This document shows, piece by piece, positions 1 to 8,338 of a stretch of 20,157 nucleotides of DNA. Location: NCBI GenBank assembly GCA_016946835.1, contig JACVTC010000535.1, forward strand, positions 1 to 20,157, in the 5' to 3' direction. Position 1 is the stretch's first letter. Each line of letters begins with the position of its first letter. Source of the DNA: Neocallimastix lanati (nom. inval.) (lineage: Eukaryota; Neocallimastigomycota; Neocallimastigomycetes; Neocallimastigales; Neocallimastigaceae). Under the pieces are notes generated by a model. The model saw only the letters and a list, made by a program, of their open reading frames with translations, was not told the origin of the DNA and ran no database searches. The position numbers and the translations under genes were made by a program.

Positions 1-240
1 ATTTTCTCCACGATTTAATTGTAATTCCTCAATAATCTTCAGGATAGCTTTTACGTCTTAGATTCTTCATTAGGATTAAGTCTATAGTTATTATCCTTCA
101 GGTGAGAGATAACATCTTCTTCAATGAATTCTTCCATTCCATATCTCCTAGCTGCAGTCATGATAAGGAAATTCCATGTGGCAAAATTGGATACACCACG
201 AAGACGTTGGTCCTTAGCTAAGTTTAAATTGATAGGCCAT
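1..240 (-). CDS. gag: Gag N-terminus of element 5, partial
   Basis: The first 80 codons of Gag, from the ATG at 238-240 to the left window edge, corresponding to MAYQFNLAKD through LNRGEN of element 2. An extra T near 222 and a missing C near 53 put the part between them in another frame. It is too short and broken to appear as a long open frame, but it aligns base for base with the other gag starts. Confidence 0.82.
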
Positions 241-292
241 CTTAATACTTGTTAAAATCGATTTTTAAATTTAAAGCTTTGTAATTTATTAT

Positions 293-313
293 AGAGTACT
301 GAGACTCTTAATC
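293..313 (-). promoter_or_regulatory. Primer-binding site (tRNA-Lys anticodon-arm type), element 5
   Basis: The plus strand here contains TGAGACTCTTAATCT, matching positions 27-41 of eukaryotic tRNA-Lys(CUU): half the anticodon stem, the CTCTTAA loop and the start of the 3' stem strand. The element RNA is therefore complementary to the 3' end of a 5' half-tRNA and lies where a primer-binding site should, directly after the 5' LTR. Confidence 0.65.
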
Positions 314-560
314 TATTATTATTTAATATTTATTTATTAATAATTAGATATATAACGCAAGTGTTATATAAATGGTTAACAAAGATTTAAAGTACAGATA
401 AAATTACATGTTTTTATATTTAATTGTGGCTTGTTCTAGATACATACTAATTTATATTTTAATTTGTAATTACAATATATTTAATATAATTTAATTTAAT
501 ATTTTATTAAACTTAAGCTAGACTATAACTTTATATTAATAAAATTAACATACGTTAACA
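314..560 (-). repeat. LTR shared by elements 4 (3') and 5 (5'), 247 bp
   Basis: In element sense it begins TGTTAACG directly after the polypurine tract and ends about TAATA directly before the tRNA-complementary site. TGTTA and TAATA form an imperfect terminal inverted repeat. It contains an 8+8-bp palindrome (349-370) with TATATAA on the sense side and AATAAA motifs downstream. The inner edge is inferred from the primer-binding site and could be off by a few bases, because the tandem structure hides the usual LTR comparison. Confidence 0.85.
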
Positions 561-927
561 CCCCCCTCAAATTAGATTTTTTAATATTAAAAATCTTATT
601 TGCAAATATACTCATTTTTGTACCATTAACATCTTTAGTGAGAGCGTCAGCTAACATTTCTTTTGTATCTTTGTATTCTAATTTTACTTTCCTTTTTACT
701 ATATTATCTCTATTAAAATGAAATCTAATATCTATGTGTTTTAACTTTGTATTGATTTCACCATTTTCAATAGTTATTTTACTTGCTAAATTATCTGTGA
801 AAATGGTAATTGTTTTATTATAATTTATTAATTCTTTTAAAATATTTCTGATCCATAGAATTTTTTTAATATTTTCGGATGTGCTAATGTATTCTGCTTC
901 TGCTGTAGACGTAGCTACACATGTTTG
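545..927 (-). CDS. RNase H C-terminal segment, element 4
   Basis: Reads QTCVATSTAEAEYIS through TDNLASK, KHIDIRFHF and LADALTKDV in one frame, as in element 2. The 1-base loss in the polypurine tract near 561 shifts the last codons, so the usual stop at 545-547 is out of frame. The A-run just upstream (928-934) has seven A, as in elements 1 and 2. Confidence 0.75.
561..568 (-). promoter_or_regulatory. Polypurine tract of element 4 (one base short)
   Basis: In element sense GAGGGGGG lies directly before the LTR. The other three copies read GAGGGGGAG, so the A near the LTR boundary is missing. This also shifts the last codons of gag-pol. Confidence 0.8.
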
Positions 928-1103
928 TTTTTTTAGAAATCCAGCATATGGGACTGTTTCCCATAAGTATTATTCCACCAGACGTAGATTTCCTGTCATT
1001 TAGATCACCTCCAAAATCGGCATCAGTGTATGCTATTATTTCCCCTTGTCCATCATATACATTTTATAATCTTTAGTACTATTTATATATCTGAAAATAT
1101 TTG

Positions 1104-1382
1104 TTATTTTATTCCAGTCTGATATTGTGGTTTTTCTGATTTTCTGGCAGCCTTGTTCACGGAGAATGCGATATCTGGCCTTGTGCATTTTGATAGATAT
1201 ATTAAGGAACCTATAGCACTCTTGTAGATTGTTTTATTGAAAGGTTTATTATTTTCAGAGATAGTGTTGTCTCCTGTGCATGGTGTTTTTCTTTTTCTCA
1301 TTTCTTTTATATTAAATTTGTCTAATATATTATTTATAAAAACTATTTTGTGATATAATATATTTATTCTTTTGTTTTTCAA
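1104..1382 (-). CDS. RT connection fragment, element 4
   Basis: After ~14 out-of-frame residues (extra A near 1341) it reads FINNILDKFNIKEMRKRKTPCTG through YLSKCTRPDIAFSVNKAARKSEKP, the RT-RNase H connection. A missing G near 1130 ends it before the RNase H acidic block. Confidence 0.78.
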   Translation of the reverse strand: MKNKRINILYHKIVFINNILDKFNIKEMRKRKTPCTGDNTISENNKPFNKTIYKSAIGSLIYLSKCTRPDIAFSVNKAARKSEKPQYQTGIK

Positions 1383-1508
1383 TTTTTATGCCAAGTATGA
1401 ATTCGGCTGGTCCACAATTTGATATTTTAAATTTTTCTTTATTTTTGTAATTATATTTTGTATTTCTTTGTCTTCACCAGTTATGATCATATCGTCCTAC
1501 ATATAAAC

Positions 1509-2117
1509 CTATGATGCATTTGTTTTATTATTCTTTGAATATTTAAATATACACTTTTCAGATTTTATTTGTTTAAATCCATTTTTATTTAAAAATTTTG
1601 TAATCGTTTGGTTCCATTGCCTACCGGATTGTTTTAATCCGTATAGTGCTTTATTGAGTTTCCAGAATCCCCGCCCAAAGTTAGTATCACCTAGTGGAAT
1701 AGTAGTGTAAATATCAGTATCTAATGGAGCGTTGAGATACGCAGCTTTAATATCTAATTGGTAGATATTCCAATTAAACTTAGCTGCTAAAGCGATAATA
1801 AGCTTTAATCCATCAATGTTTAAGGTAGGAGAATAAGTAAGTTCATAATCAATACCTCTACGTTGTTTAAAACCTCTAGCAACTAGGCGAGCTTTAAATC
1901 TAACAATATTATTATTAGAGTCTTTTTTGGTAGCAAAAACCCATTTTGTCGAAATAAGATTTTTGTTTTTAGGAATGTAATTAACGATGGACATAACATT
2001 ATTATTGTATAAATTATTAAGTTCATCTTGTATAGCTTTATACCAGTAATTTTTATTAGGACAATTAATAGCTTCATTAAAACTATTAGGTGTATCAGAG
2101 TAAATTGTAAAAACCAT
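1509..2117 (-). CDS. Reverse transcriptase fragment, element 4
   Basis: RT from MVFTIYSDTPNSF through STKWVFATKKD, RFKARLVARGF, the catalytic QLDIKAAYLNA block and KALYGLKQSGRQW to KYSKNNKTN. A missing G near 1520 ends it before YVDD, which is encoded at about 1481-1503 and is itself interrupted by an extra C near 1497. Confidence 0.85.
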   Translation of the reverse strand: MVFTIYSDTPNSFNEAINCPNKNYWYKAIQDELNNLYNNNVMSIVNYIPKNKNLISTKWVFATKKDSNNNIVRFKARLVARGFKQRRGIDYELTYSPTLNIDGLKLIIALAAKFNWNIYQLDIKAAYLNAPLDTDIYTTIPLGDTNFGRGFWKLNKALYGLKQSGRQWNQTITKFLNKNGFKQIKSEKCIFKYSKNNKTNAS

Positions 2118-3405
2118 TTTTTCATTATTGGAAACATCATATTTAGGCCGAGAGATATCATTAGTAATATTAAAGAAAGTTTCAGACTTAAAGGACGTTT
2201 GAGTACGGACTGATTGTTAATCCCTGTCATATTATCAGTCATATTTACATCTTGGTCAGAAATAATGGAAATAATATTATTATTAATGTAATTAGTATCA
2301 GAACCTAAATCATGGTTAATAGAATAAGAATCCTGGGGAGTTTTATCGCCAATAGGAATAACATCATTTTCATCTAAATTTGAACAATTATAATTGTTAA
2401 TTGATAGATTATCATCAACAACATTATCTAGTAAATTTTCATTAGTAGCAATAATATTATTATTAAAATTGTCATCTTTAATATTTTTAGTGACAGAATC
2501 TTCATTATATAAAGATTTATTAAGGGAAAGTTTAAATGTTTTATCAAAAGTATCATTTGTTACAGATGTTTGATTTTATTTATTATCATTAATTATATTT
2601 TTATTATTGACATTTTGAAAAAAAATTTTATTAATAAATTTTTGATTAATTTTTGAAAAATTTTTAAGTTTCATAGATTTATTACTGTTATCATTAATTT
2701 TTGTAACTTATTATCTTTATTAATAATGTTGTAGATTCACGTGATGTATTAAAAGATTTTAATTTAGTGGAATTATATTCATAATATTATTATTCTTCGT
2801 CATTATTGGGTCTGAATTTAAATTATAAGATTTAATTATTTTACCATTATCCAATGGTTGTAAATTAAAATTTTCTTCATTTTTTGAATAATTTTATTAT
2901 TAAAATTTTTTTTCATTTTTAAATTTAGAAATATCAATATTTTCTTTAAGCGTTTTTACAGGAGTACTGGCAGGGGAATTTTCGGTTGGCTTGGAATCAT
3001 TTATATTTGAGTTAACAGTATTAATCAGAGTCGGTAAAACGATATCATTTTTACAGGATTTTTTACTATATTCCTTATGGGTATTGAAGGATTTTCAGCA
3101 TCTTTTCCTTTTTCTGCCCAATTATGTTTATTTTTATAAGAATAACTGCATTCACCTTTTTCAATGTAAGAATTATTTACCACGTTTTTTAATGAATGAT
3201 TCAAATTATTTTTATTGTTTACATGGATATTGGTAAATATAAAATCATTATTATTATTATTTAAAGAATTGTTATTGACCTTTTGAAGTATATTTTGTTT
3301 TCTAGTACTGTGTTAGTATTTTGTTTATTATAATTTTTATTTAAACGAACTATATTATTGTTACTATTTTTACATTAGTTGAAATTTCATTATTTACTTC
3401 AGAAA

Positions 3406-3645
3406 TTACATTTGAATTAATATTATTTTTGCGTATAAATTATTTTGTTCTAAAGTAATATTGTGTTTATTGTTATGTGTGTTATTTGTTTTATTAAAAT
3501 CCAATAGTTTATTTGTTTTTGTGTCCTTTTCTAAGGTTATGGTTTTAATTTTGTTATTTTTATTGTTTAAATTAATTATATCGTCGTTGTTAATATTATA
3601 AACCATATTTTCTTTACCTTTATCTATATTTTTATTATTATTCAT
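3406..3645 (-). CDS. Asn-rich spacer fragment, element 4
   Basis: Low-complexity Asn/Lys-rich stretch of the integrase-RT spacer (MNNNKNIDKGKENMVYN onward). It is bounded by one-base losses near 3668 and 3428. It has no motif of its own and is identified only by its match to the same region in elements 2 and 3. Confidence 0.6.
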   Translation of the reverse strand: MNNNKNIDKGKENMVYNINNDDIINLNNKNNKIKTITLEKDTKTNKLLDFNKTNNTHNNKHNITLEQNNLYAKIILIQM

Positions 3646-3857
3646 ATTATCTAAAATATTAATATTATTTTCGTGTTATTATCATGTAAATTATTTTCTG
3701 CTTCTATTTTATTATCCTCGTTATCCATGTTCATATTGTTTAAATTATCGTTTACAATAATGTTATTTAAATCAATATTATTATTGTTTTCATTTAAATT
3801 ATTATTTTCATTGTTTAGAACATTATTTATGTTTCTATATTATTAATTAATTTTCAT

Positions 3858-4787
3858 TTAAATATGATTATTTTCATTATTATTATTATTTACTATATTA
3901 TTATCAATTTTTGTAAAAGAGAAATATGGGTCCACAAATCCTTCTTTCTCATATATATAGTTTGCTGGACATTCCTCTAAACATTCTACTTCTCTGACAT
4001 GGTGTATTCTTTTGTTTTTTATGTCCATAATCCTATATGAGTAATTTTTCTTGCTGAAACCAAGAAATATTCCTTCCTTTGCTTTTGGAGTGAAATTGGA
4101 TTTGTTTTCCATATTATCAATATAACATTTACATCCAAAAGTTCTTAAGTGTTTTAAAGAAATACTTTTTCCTGATATGACTTCATCAGGTATTAAATTA
4201 TTATTTCCTTCATGAGGAATCATATTATACAAATAAGCCGCATGTCTTACTGCATATTCCCAGAAATTTTCAGATAATTTTGCCCAAAATAATAAAGTTT
4301 TAGCTGTGTTTTTTATTGTTTGATTTATCCTTTCGGCTTTTCCATTATTTTCTGGACAATATGGTGGAGAGAATGATTTTTCAATTCCATTATCTTTACA
4401 GTATCTTCTTATTTTCTTATTTTTATATTCTTTACCACCATCTGTTTTAAATATTTTAACTTTATAATTATCAAATTGATTGTTAAGGTATTTTAGAAAA
4501 TCGATTATAATGTCTGGCGCTTCAGCTTTAGATTTTAAAGTGAAGAGCCAAACTTTCCACGAATATTCGTCCAAGAAAGTTATAAAATATTTTTTGTCAT
4601 TAATAGAACTGTTATATGGCCCCGAAATGTCAGAGTGTATAACTTCAAGTATCTTGTTTGATTTAGGATTGTTCCCATTATGTGGGGAATGCTTCATTTT
4701 TACTACTTTACATTCTTTACATTTTGGGATCTTGATCTCGTGTAGTTCTAAATGTTTAGAAATATTTCTTATATATTGATGGCCCAT
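3858..4787 (-). CDS. Integrase fragment, element 4 (309 codons)
   Basis: Begins at MGHQYIRN inside the zinc domain (second His, then CKEC). It carries the whole catalytic core: HSDISGPY, KTDGGKEY and NGKAER give the D-D-35-E triad. The C-terminal region reads FGCKCYID, one Tyr fewer than the other copies because of a 3-base loss near 4121-4126. It runs into the start of the Asn-rich spacer and ends at indels near 3860. Confidence 0.87.
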   Translation of the reverse strand: MGHQYIRNISKHLELHEIKIPKCKECKVVKMKHSPHNGNNPKSNKILEVIHSDISGPYNSSINDKKYFITFLDEYSWKVWLFTLKSKAEAPDIIIDFLKYLNNQFDNYKVKIFKTDGGKEYKNKKIRRYCKDNGIEKSFSPPYCPENNGKAERINQTIKNTAKTLLFWAKLSENFWEYAVRHAAYLYNMIPHEGNNNLIPDEVISGKSISLKHLRTFGCKCYIDNMENKSNFTPKAKEGIFLGFSKKNYSYRIMDIKNKRIHHVREVECLEECPANYIYEKEGFVDPYFSFTKIDNNIVNNNNNENNHI

Positions 4788-4828
4788 TCTTCTGTGCCAT
4801 ATTTCTAGACTGTTTTGCCCTAAATCAT

Positions 4829-5416
4829 CTAATGATAAATATTTTGATTATTTATTATACTTTTTGTGTTTATTTTAAATTGATTAAAATCAGTTGATAG
4901 AAACGTTCCGATAACATTTTTATCACAGTCAGATATAGTCAATTTTACTTTTTCTTGACTTATTGGCTCAATAACGGATGTTATACCTATTTTTGCGAAT
5001 TCGATGGCACTTATCAAGTTTTTATGTGCCTTTTTTGAATATAACACTTTGTTTAATTTTATATGGTAGTTGTTTATGGTAAATTCACAACTACCATATC
5101 CTTCAAAGTCTAAAGTAGTATTTTTTGCACATCTTAGTTGTACAAAATCTTCTTTATAATCTTTCAAAAGGTTTTTATCATTAGTTACATGTTCGTAAGC
5201 TCCACTATCATAATACCATTCAACTGTTTCGTTACTTTCTATATTTCTTTCAATTATGTTTACAGATTTTTCATCATTATCTATATTATATGGTTCATTT
5301 ATTGATTCAATTAGCAAAGCATCATTAATATGTGGTTCACATAATGGTCTGATGTCTTCAAAATTATCATCTCTTTCGCTGTCACTTTCTTCATATTTAG
5401 AAGTTATTTTTTCCAC
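4829..5416 (-). CDS. Protease fragment, element 4
   Basis: Aspartic protease with WYYDSGAYEHVTND; the catalytic Asp is at about residue 70. It continues through the protease C-terminal half and the pre-integrase linker. One residue differs from elements 2 and 3 (CAKNT against CANNT), owing to a G-to-T difference at 5123 on the plus strand. A missing A near 4843 ends the frame before the integrase zinc domain. The GTG start is internal. Confidence 0.85.
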   Translation of the reverse strand: MEKITSKYEESDSERDDNFEDIRPLCEPHINDALLIESINEPYNIDNDEKSVNIIERNIESNETVEWYYDSGAYEHVTNDKNLLKDYKEDFVQLRCAKNTTLDFEGYGSCEFTINNYHIKLNKVLYSKKAHKNLISAIEFAKIGITSVIEPISQEKVKLTISDCDKNVIGTFLSTDFNQFKINTKSIINNQNIYH

Positions 5417-5430
5417 TAAACCAAATGATT

Positions 5431-5703
5431 TTAATTCTTTTTCTTCATTTTTATGGTTTTTCTGGTAGAGTGATTGTTGCCTCCCTTCTTTTTTGTTTTC
5501 TCTGCTTTCATATTGTATTTACAATCTTTTGTGAGATGTCCTCTTATCTCACAAATATGACAATATAAATTTTTGTTAGTTTTGTTATTGTTTCTGTTTA
5601 TTTTCTTAACAAAACCTTTTCCTTTATGATAGTTTTTATTTTTATAACGTTTTTCAATTAGATCTATATCCATTGGATCATCATGATCATCATGTTCATC
5701 CAT
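5431..5703 (-). CDS. gag: Gag C-terminal fragment with CCHC zinc knuckle, element 4
   Basis: Contains the acidic DEHDDHDDPMDID stretch, the basic Lys/Asn stretch and the zinc knuckle CHICEIRGHLTKDC. A missing base near 5505 frameshifts the last ~25 residues. The Met start is internal. Confidence 0.82.
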   Translation of the reverse strand: MDEHDDHDDPMDIDLIEKRYKNKNYHKGKGFVKKINRNNNKTNKNLYCHICEIRGHLTKDCKYNMKAEKTKKKGGNNHSTRKTIKMKKKN

Positions 5704-5812
5704 TGTATTTTCCCAATTTTCTAGATATGATCTAGCTGAAATTCTATCTTTTATACTTTCATATAATTGTCTGGCGGTAGTTTCTAAAGTTACATCTATA
5801 ATGTTTTTAAAG

Positions 5813-5998
5813 TCATTTGGTAAAATTATTGAACATGTACTTTAATTTTTCCCTTTCAGTCAAATTTACTCCGGCATCTTCCATTTCACCGCATATTTCA
5901 TTTACGCTATCAGCCATCTTCATTATTTGGCTGCGGTCATTTGCCTTAAGTTTTCGCAATTTTCTTGAGCCAGTATTCAGTGTCATTATTCTTATCAC
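5813..5998 (-). CDS. gag: Gag middle fragment, element 4
   Basis: After ~10 out-of-frame residues this reads Gag LRKLKANDRSQIMKMADSV onward. It includes a Phe-to-Cys change (NEICGEM against NEIFGEM) caused by a substitution at 5892. An extra base near 5829 ends it. Confidence 0.72.
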   Translation of the reverse strand: MIRIMTLNTGSRKLRKLKANDRSQIMKMADSVNEICGEMEDAGVNLTEREKLKYMFNNFTK

Positions 5999-6413
5999 CG
6001 TATTTTGAAGTTAGTTTTTCCATAATTGTGAATGTTTTCTTCATTCTACTAACTTCCCTTAATATTTTTTCTTCAACGTTTTGAATCACCATAAGCATTA
6101 ACTGAGAGTCTTTCTCTTCTGCTTTAGCAATGATTCTATTTCGGTTTGAGTAAAACACTTCATTGTAGTTTACATTTTCTCCACGATTTAATTGTAATTC
6201 CTCAATAATCTTCAGGATAGCTTTTACCGTCTTAGATTCTTCATTAGGATTAAGTCTATAGTTATTATCCTTCAGGTGAGAGATAACATCTTCTTCAATG
6301 AATTCTTCCATTCCATATCTCCTAGCTGCAGTCATGATAAGGAAATTCCATGTGGCAAAATTGGATACACCACGAAGACGTTGGTCCTTAGCTAAGTTAA
6401 ATTGATAGGCCAT
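5946..6413 (-). CDS. gag: Gag N-terminal fragment, element 4
   Basis: About 150 genuine Gag residues from the ATG at 6413. A missing and a nearby extra base near 6150-6157 change two residues (YS in place of TQ) and restore the frame. An extra T near 5957 ends it. Confidence 0.85.
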   Translation of the reverse strand: MAYQFNLAKDQRLRGVSNFATWNFLIMTAARRYGMEEFIEEDVISHLKDNNYRLNPNEESKTVKAILKIIEELQLNRGENVNYNEVFYSNRNRIIAKAEEKDSQLMLMVIQNVEEKILREVSRMKKTFTIMEKLTSKYGDKNNDTEYWLKKIAKT

Positions 6414-6465
6414 CTTAATACTTGTTAAAATCGATTTTTAAATTTAAAGCTTTGTAATTTATTAT

Positions 6466-6486
6466 AGAGTACTGAGACTCTTAATC
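6466..6486 (-). promoter_or_regulatory. Primer-binding site (tRNA-Lys anticodon-arm type), element 4
   Basis: Identical to the site in the other copies. It sits between the LTR and a ~50-base leader that ends in the gag ATG at 6413. Confidence 0.65.
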
Positions 6487-6732
6487 TATTATTATTTAAT
6501 ATTTATTTATTAATAATTAGATATATAACGCAAGTGTTATATAAATGGTTAACAAAGATTTAAAGTACAGATAAAATTACATGTTTTATATTTAATTGTG
6601 GCTTGTTCTAGATACATACTAATTTATATTTTAATTTGTAATTACAATATATTTAATATAATTTAATTTAATATTTTATTAAACTTAAGCTAGACTATAA
6701 CTTTATATTAATAAAATTAACATACGTTAACA
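6487..6732 (-). repeat. LTR shared by elements 3 (3') and 4 (5'), 246 bp
   Basis: Near-identical to the other three LTRs; the one difference I see is a T-run one base shorter near 6582. It starts TGTTAACG at 6732 in element sense and ends at the primer-binding site near 6487. The palindrome lies at 6522-6543. Confidence 0.88.
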
Positions 6733-7088
6733 CTCCCCCTCAAATTAGATTTTTTAATATTAAAAATCTTATTTGCAAATATACTCATTTTTGTACCATT
6801 AACATCTTTAGTGAGAGCGTCAGCTAACATTTCTTTTGTATCTTTGTATTCTAATTTTACTTTCCTTTTTACTATATTATCTCTATTAAAATGAAATCTA
6901 ATATCTATGTGTTTTAACTTGTATTGATTTCACCATTTTCAATAGTTATTTTACTTGCTAAATTATCTGTGAAAATGGTAATTGTTTTATTATAATATTA
7001 TTAATTCTTTTAAAATATTTCTGATCCATAGAATTTTTTTAATATTTTCGGATGTGCTAATGTATTCTGCTTCTGCTGTAGACGTAGC
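6717..7088 (-). CDS. RNase H C-terminal segment, element 3, with two compensating indels
   Basis: Encodes STAEAEYIS and the rest of RNase H to LADALTKDV and the SNLRGSVNVC end inside the LTR. An extra A near 6995 and a missing T near 6919 offset each other, so the part between them is read in another frame. It has no ATG of its own near the beginning. Confidence 0.72.
6733..6741 (-). promoter_or_regulatory. Polypurine tract of element 3
   Basis: GAGGGGGAG in element sense, immediately followed by the LTR start TGTTA. This is the classic copia-type plus-strand primer arrangement. Confidence 0.88.
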
Positions 7089-7335
7089 CTACACATGTTT
7101 GTTTTTTAGAAATCCAGCATATGGGACTGTTTCCCATAAGTATTATTCCACCAGACGTAGATTTCCTGTCATTTAGATCACCTCCAAAATCGGCATCAGT
7201 GTATGCTATTATTTCCCCTTGTCCATCATATACAATTTTATAATCTTTAGTACTATTTATATATCTGAAAATATTTGTTATTTTATTCCAGTCTGATATT
7301 GTGGGTTTTTCTGATTTTCTGGCAGCCTTGTTCAC
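7057..7335 (-). CDS. RNase H fragment, element 3
   Basis: VNKAARKSEKPTISDWNK, then YTDADFGGDLNDRKSTSGG and CWISKKQTCV. This copy stays in the family frame through the A-run because it has six A at 7102-7107, and reads QTCV before an extra C near 7089 breaks it ahead of STAEAEY. The GTG start is internal; the frame continues upstream. Confidence 0.82.
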   Translation of the reverse strand: MNKAARKSEKPTISDWNKITNIFRYINSTKDYKIVYDGQGEIIAYTDADFGGDLNDRKSTSGGIILMGNSPICWISKKQTCVGYVYSRSRIH

Positions 7336-7747
7336 GGAGAATGCGATATCTGGCCTTGTGCATTTTGATAGATATATTAAGGAACCTATAGCACTCTTGT
7401 AGATTGTTTTATTGAAAGGGTTTATTATTTTCAGAGATAGTGTTGTCTCCTGTGCATGGTGTTTTTCTTTTTTCTCATTTCTTTTATATTAAATTTGTCT
7501 AATATATTATTTATAAAACTATTTTGTGATATAATATATTTATTCTTTTGTTTTTCAATTTTATGCCAAGTATGAATTCGGCTGGTCCACAATTTGATAT
7601 TTTAAATTTTTCTTTAATTTTTGTAATTATATTTTGTATTTCTTTGTCTTCACCAGTTATGATCATATCGTCTACATATAAACCTATGATGCATTTGGTT
7701 TTATTATTCTTTGAATATTTAAATATACACTTTTCAGATTTATTTGT

Positions 7748-8338
7748 TTAAAATCCATTTTTATTTAAAAATTTTGTAATCGTTTGGTTCCATTGCCTAC
7801 CGGATTGTTTTAATCCGTATAGTGCTTTATTGAGTTTCCAGAATCCCCGCCCAAAGTTAGTATCACCTAGTGGAATAGTAGTGTAAATATCAGTATCTAA
7901 TGGAGCGTTGAGATACGCAGCTTTAATATCTAATTGGTAGATATTCCAATTAAACTTAGCTGCTAAAGCGATAATAAGCTTTAATCCATCAATGTTTAAG
8001 GTAGGAGAATAAGTAAGTTCATAATCAATACCTCTACGTTGTTTAAAACCTCTAGCAACTAGGCGAGCTTTAAATCTAACAATATTATTATTAGAGTCTT
8101 TTTTGGTAGCAAAAACCCATTTTGTCGAAATAAGATTTTTGTTTTTTAGGAATGTAATTAACGATGGACATAACATTATTATTGTATAAATTATTAAGTT
8201 CATCTTGTATAGCTTTATACCAGTAATTTTTATTAGGACAATTAATAGCTTCATTAAAACTATTAGGTGTATCAGAGTAAATTGTAAAAACCATTTTTTC
8301 ATTATTGGAAACATCATATTTAGGCCGAGAGATATCAT
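7748..8338 (-). CDS. Reverse transcriptase palm fragment, element 3
   Basis: The first ~65 residues are an out-of-frame hydrophobic read of the preceding region; the true RT frame begins after the extra T near 8142 at KNLISTKWVFATKKD. It holds RFKARLVARGF, the catalytic QLDIKAAYLNA block and KALYGLKQSGRQW. It ends near 7748, where two one-base differences shift the frame before YVDD. YVDD itself is encoded downstream at about 7662-7680 in another frame. Confidence 0.83.
   Translation of the reverse strand: MISLGLNMMFPIMKKWFLQFTLIHLIVLMKLLIVLIKITGIKLYKMNLIIYTIIMLCPSLITFLKNKNLISTKWVFATKKDSNNNIVRFKARLVARGFKQRRGIDYELTYSPTLNIDGLKLIIALAAKFNWNIYQLDIKAAYLNAPLDTDIYTTIPLGDTNFGRGFWKLNKALYGLKQSGRQWNQTITKFLNKNGF

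Larger units (their letters stand above)
1..560 (-). mobile_element. Ty1/copia element 5, 5' end only (cut by left window end)
   Basis: This is the 5' LTR (314-560, shared with element 4), the primer-binding site (293-313), the leader and the first 80 codons of Gag. The element continues to the left beyond the window, so the array is longer than what is seen here. Within gag there is an extra T near 222 and a missing C near 53 relative to the other copies. Confidence 0.93.
545..6413 (-). pseudogene. Complete gag-pol polyprotein gene of element 4, heavily broken by one-base indels
   Basis: Same domain order as elements 2 and 3 over 5,869 bases; the shortfall is the sum of many one-base losses. 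Breaks are sparse from Gag to integrase (near 5957, 5829, 5505, 4843) and dense from the spacer to RNase H (about 3860 down to 1060). A one-base loss in the polypurine tract also removes the normal stop context. As read it could not make a polyprotein. Whether this is biological decay or poor base calling cannot be told from one sequence. Confidence 0.88.
314..6732 (-). mobile_element. Ty1/copia element 4, complete LTR to LTR, most indel-ridden copy
   Basis: Bounded by LTRs 6487-6732 (5') and 314-560 (3'), with primer-binding site 6466-6486 and gag start 6413. It is the shortest unit because of many one-base losses, dense between about 1060 and 3900. It carries the only two clear substitutions I found (5123 and 5892) and an in-frame 3-base loss near 4121-4126. 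One base is missing from its polypurine tract next to 561. All domains are still recognisable: Gag, CCHC, protease, integrase, spacer, RT and RNase H. Confidence 0.94.

Noticed and set aside
301-314. A tRNA-Lys gene, suggested by the CTCTTAA anticodon loop
   Set aside because: Only the anticodon arm is present. There is no acceptor stem, T-arm or 3' part; it is the complement of a primer-binding site.
6413-6732. Nested insertion of one element into the LTR of another
   Set aside because: Each junction is exactly polypurine tract, one LTR, primer-binding site, with no split LTR and no target duplication.
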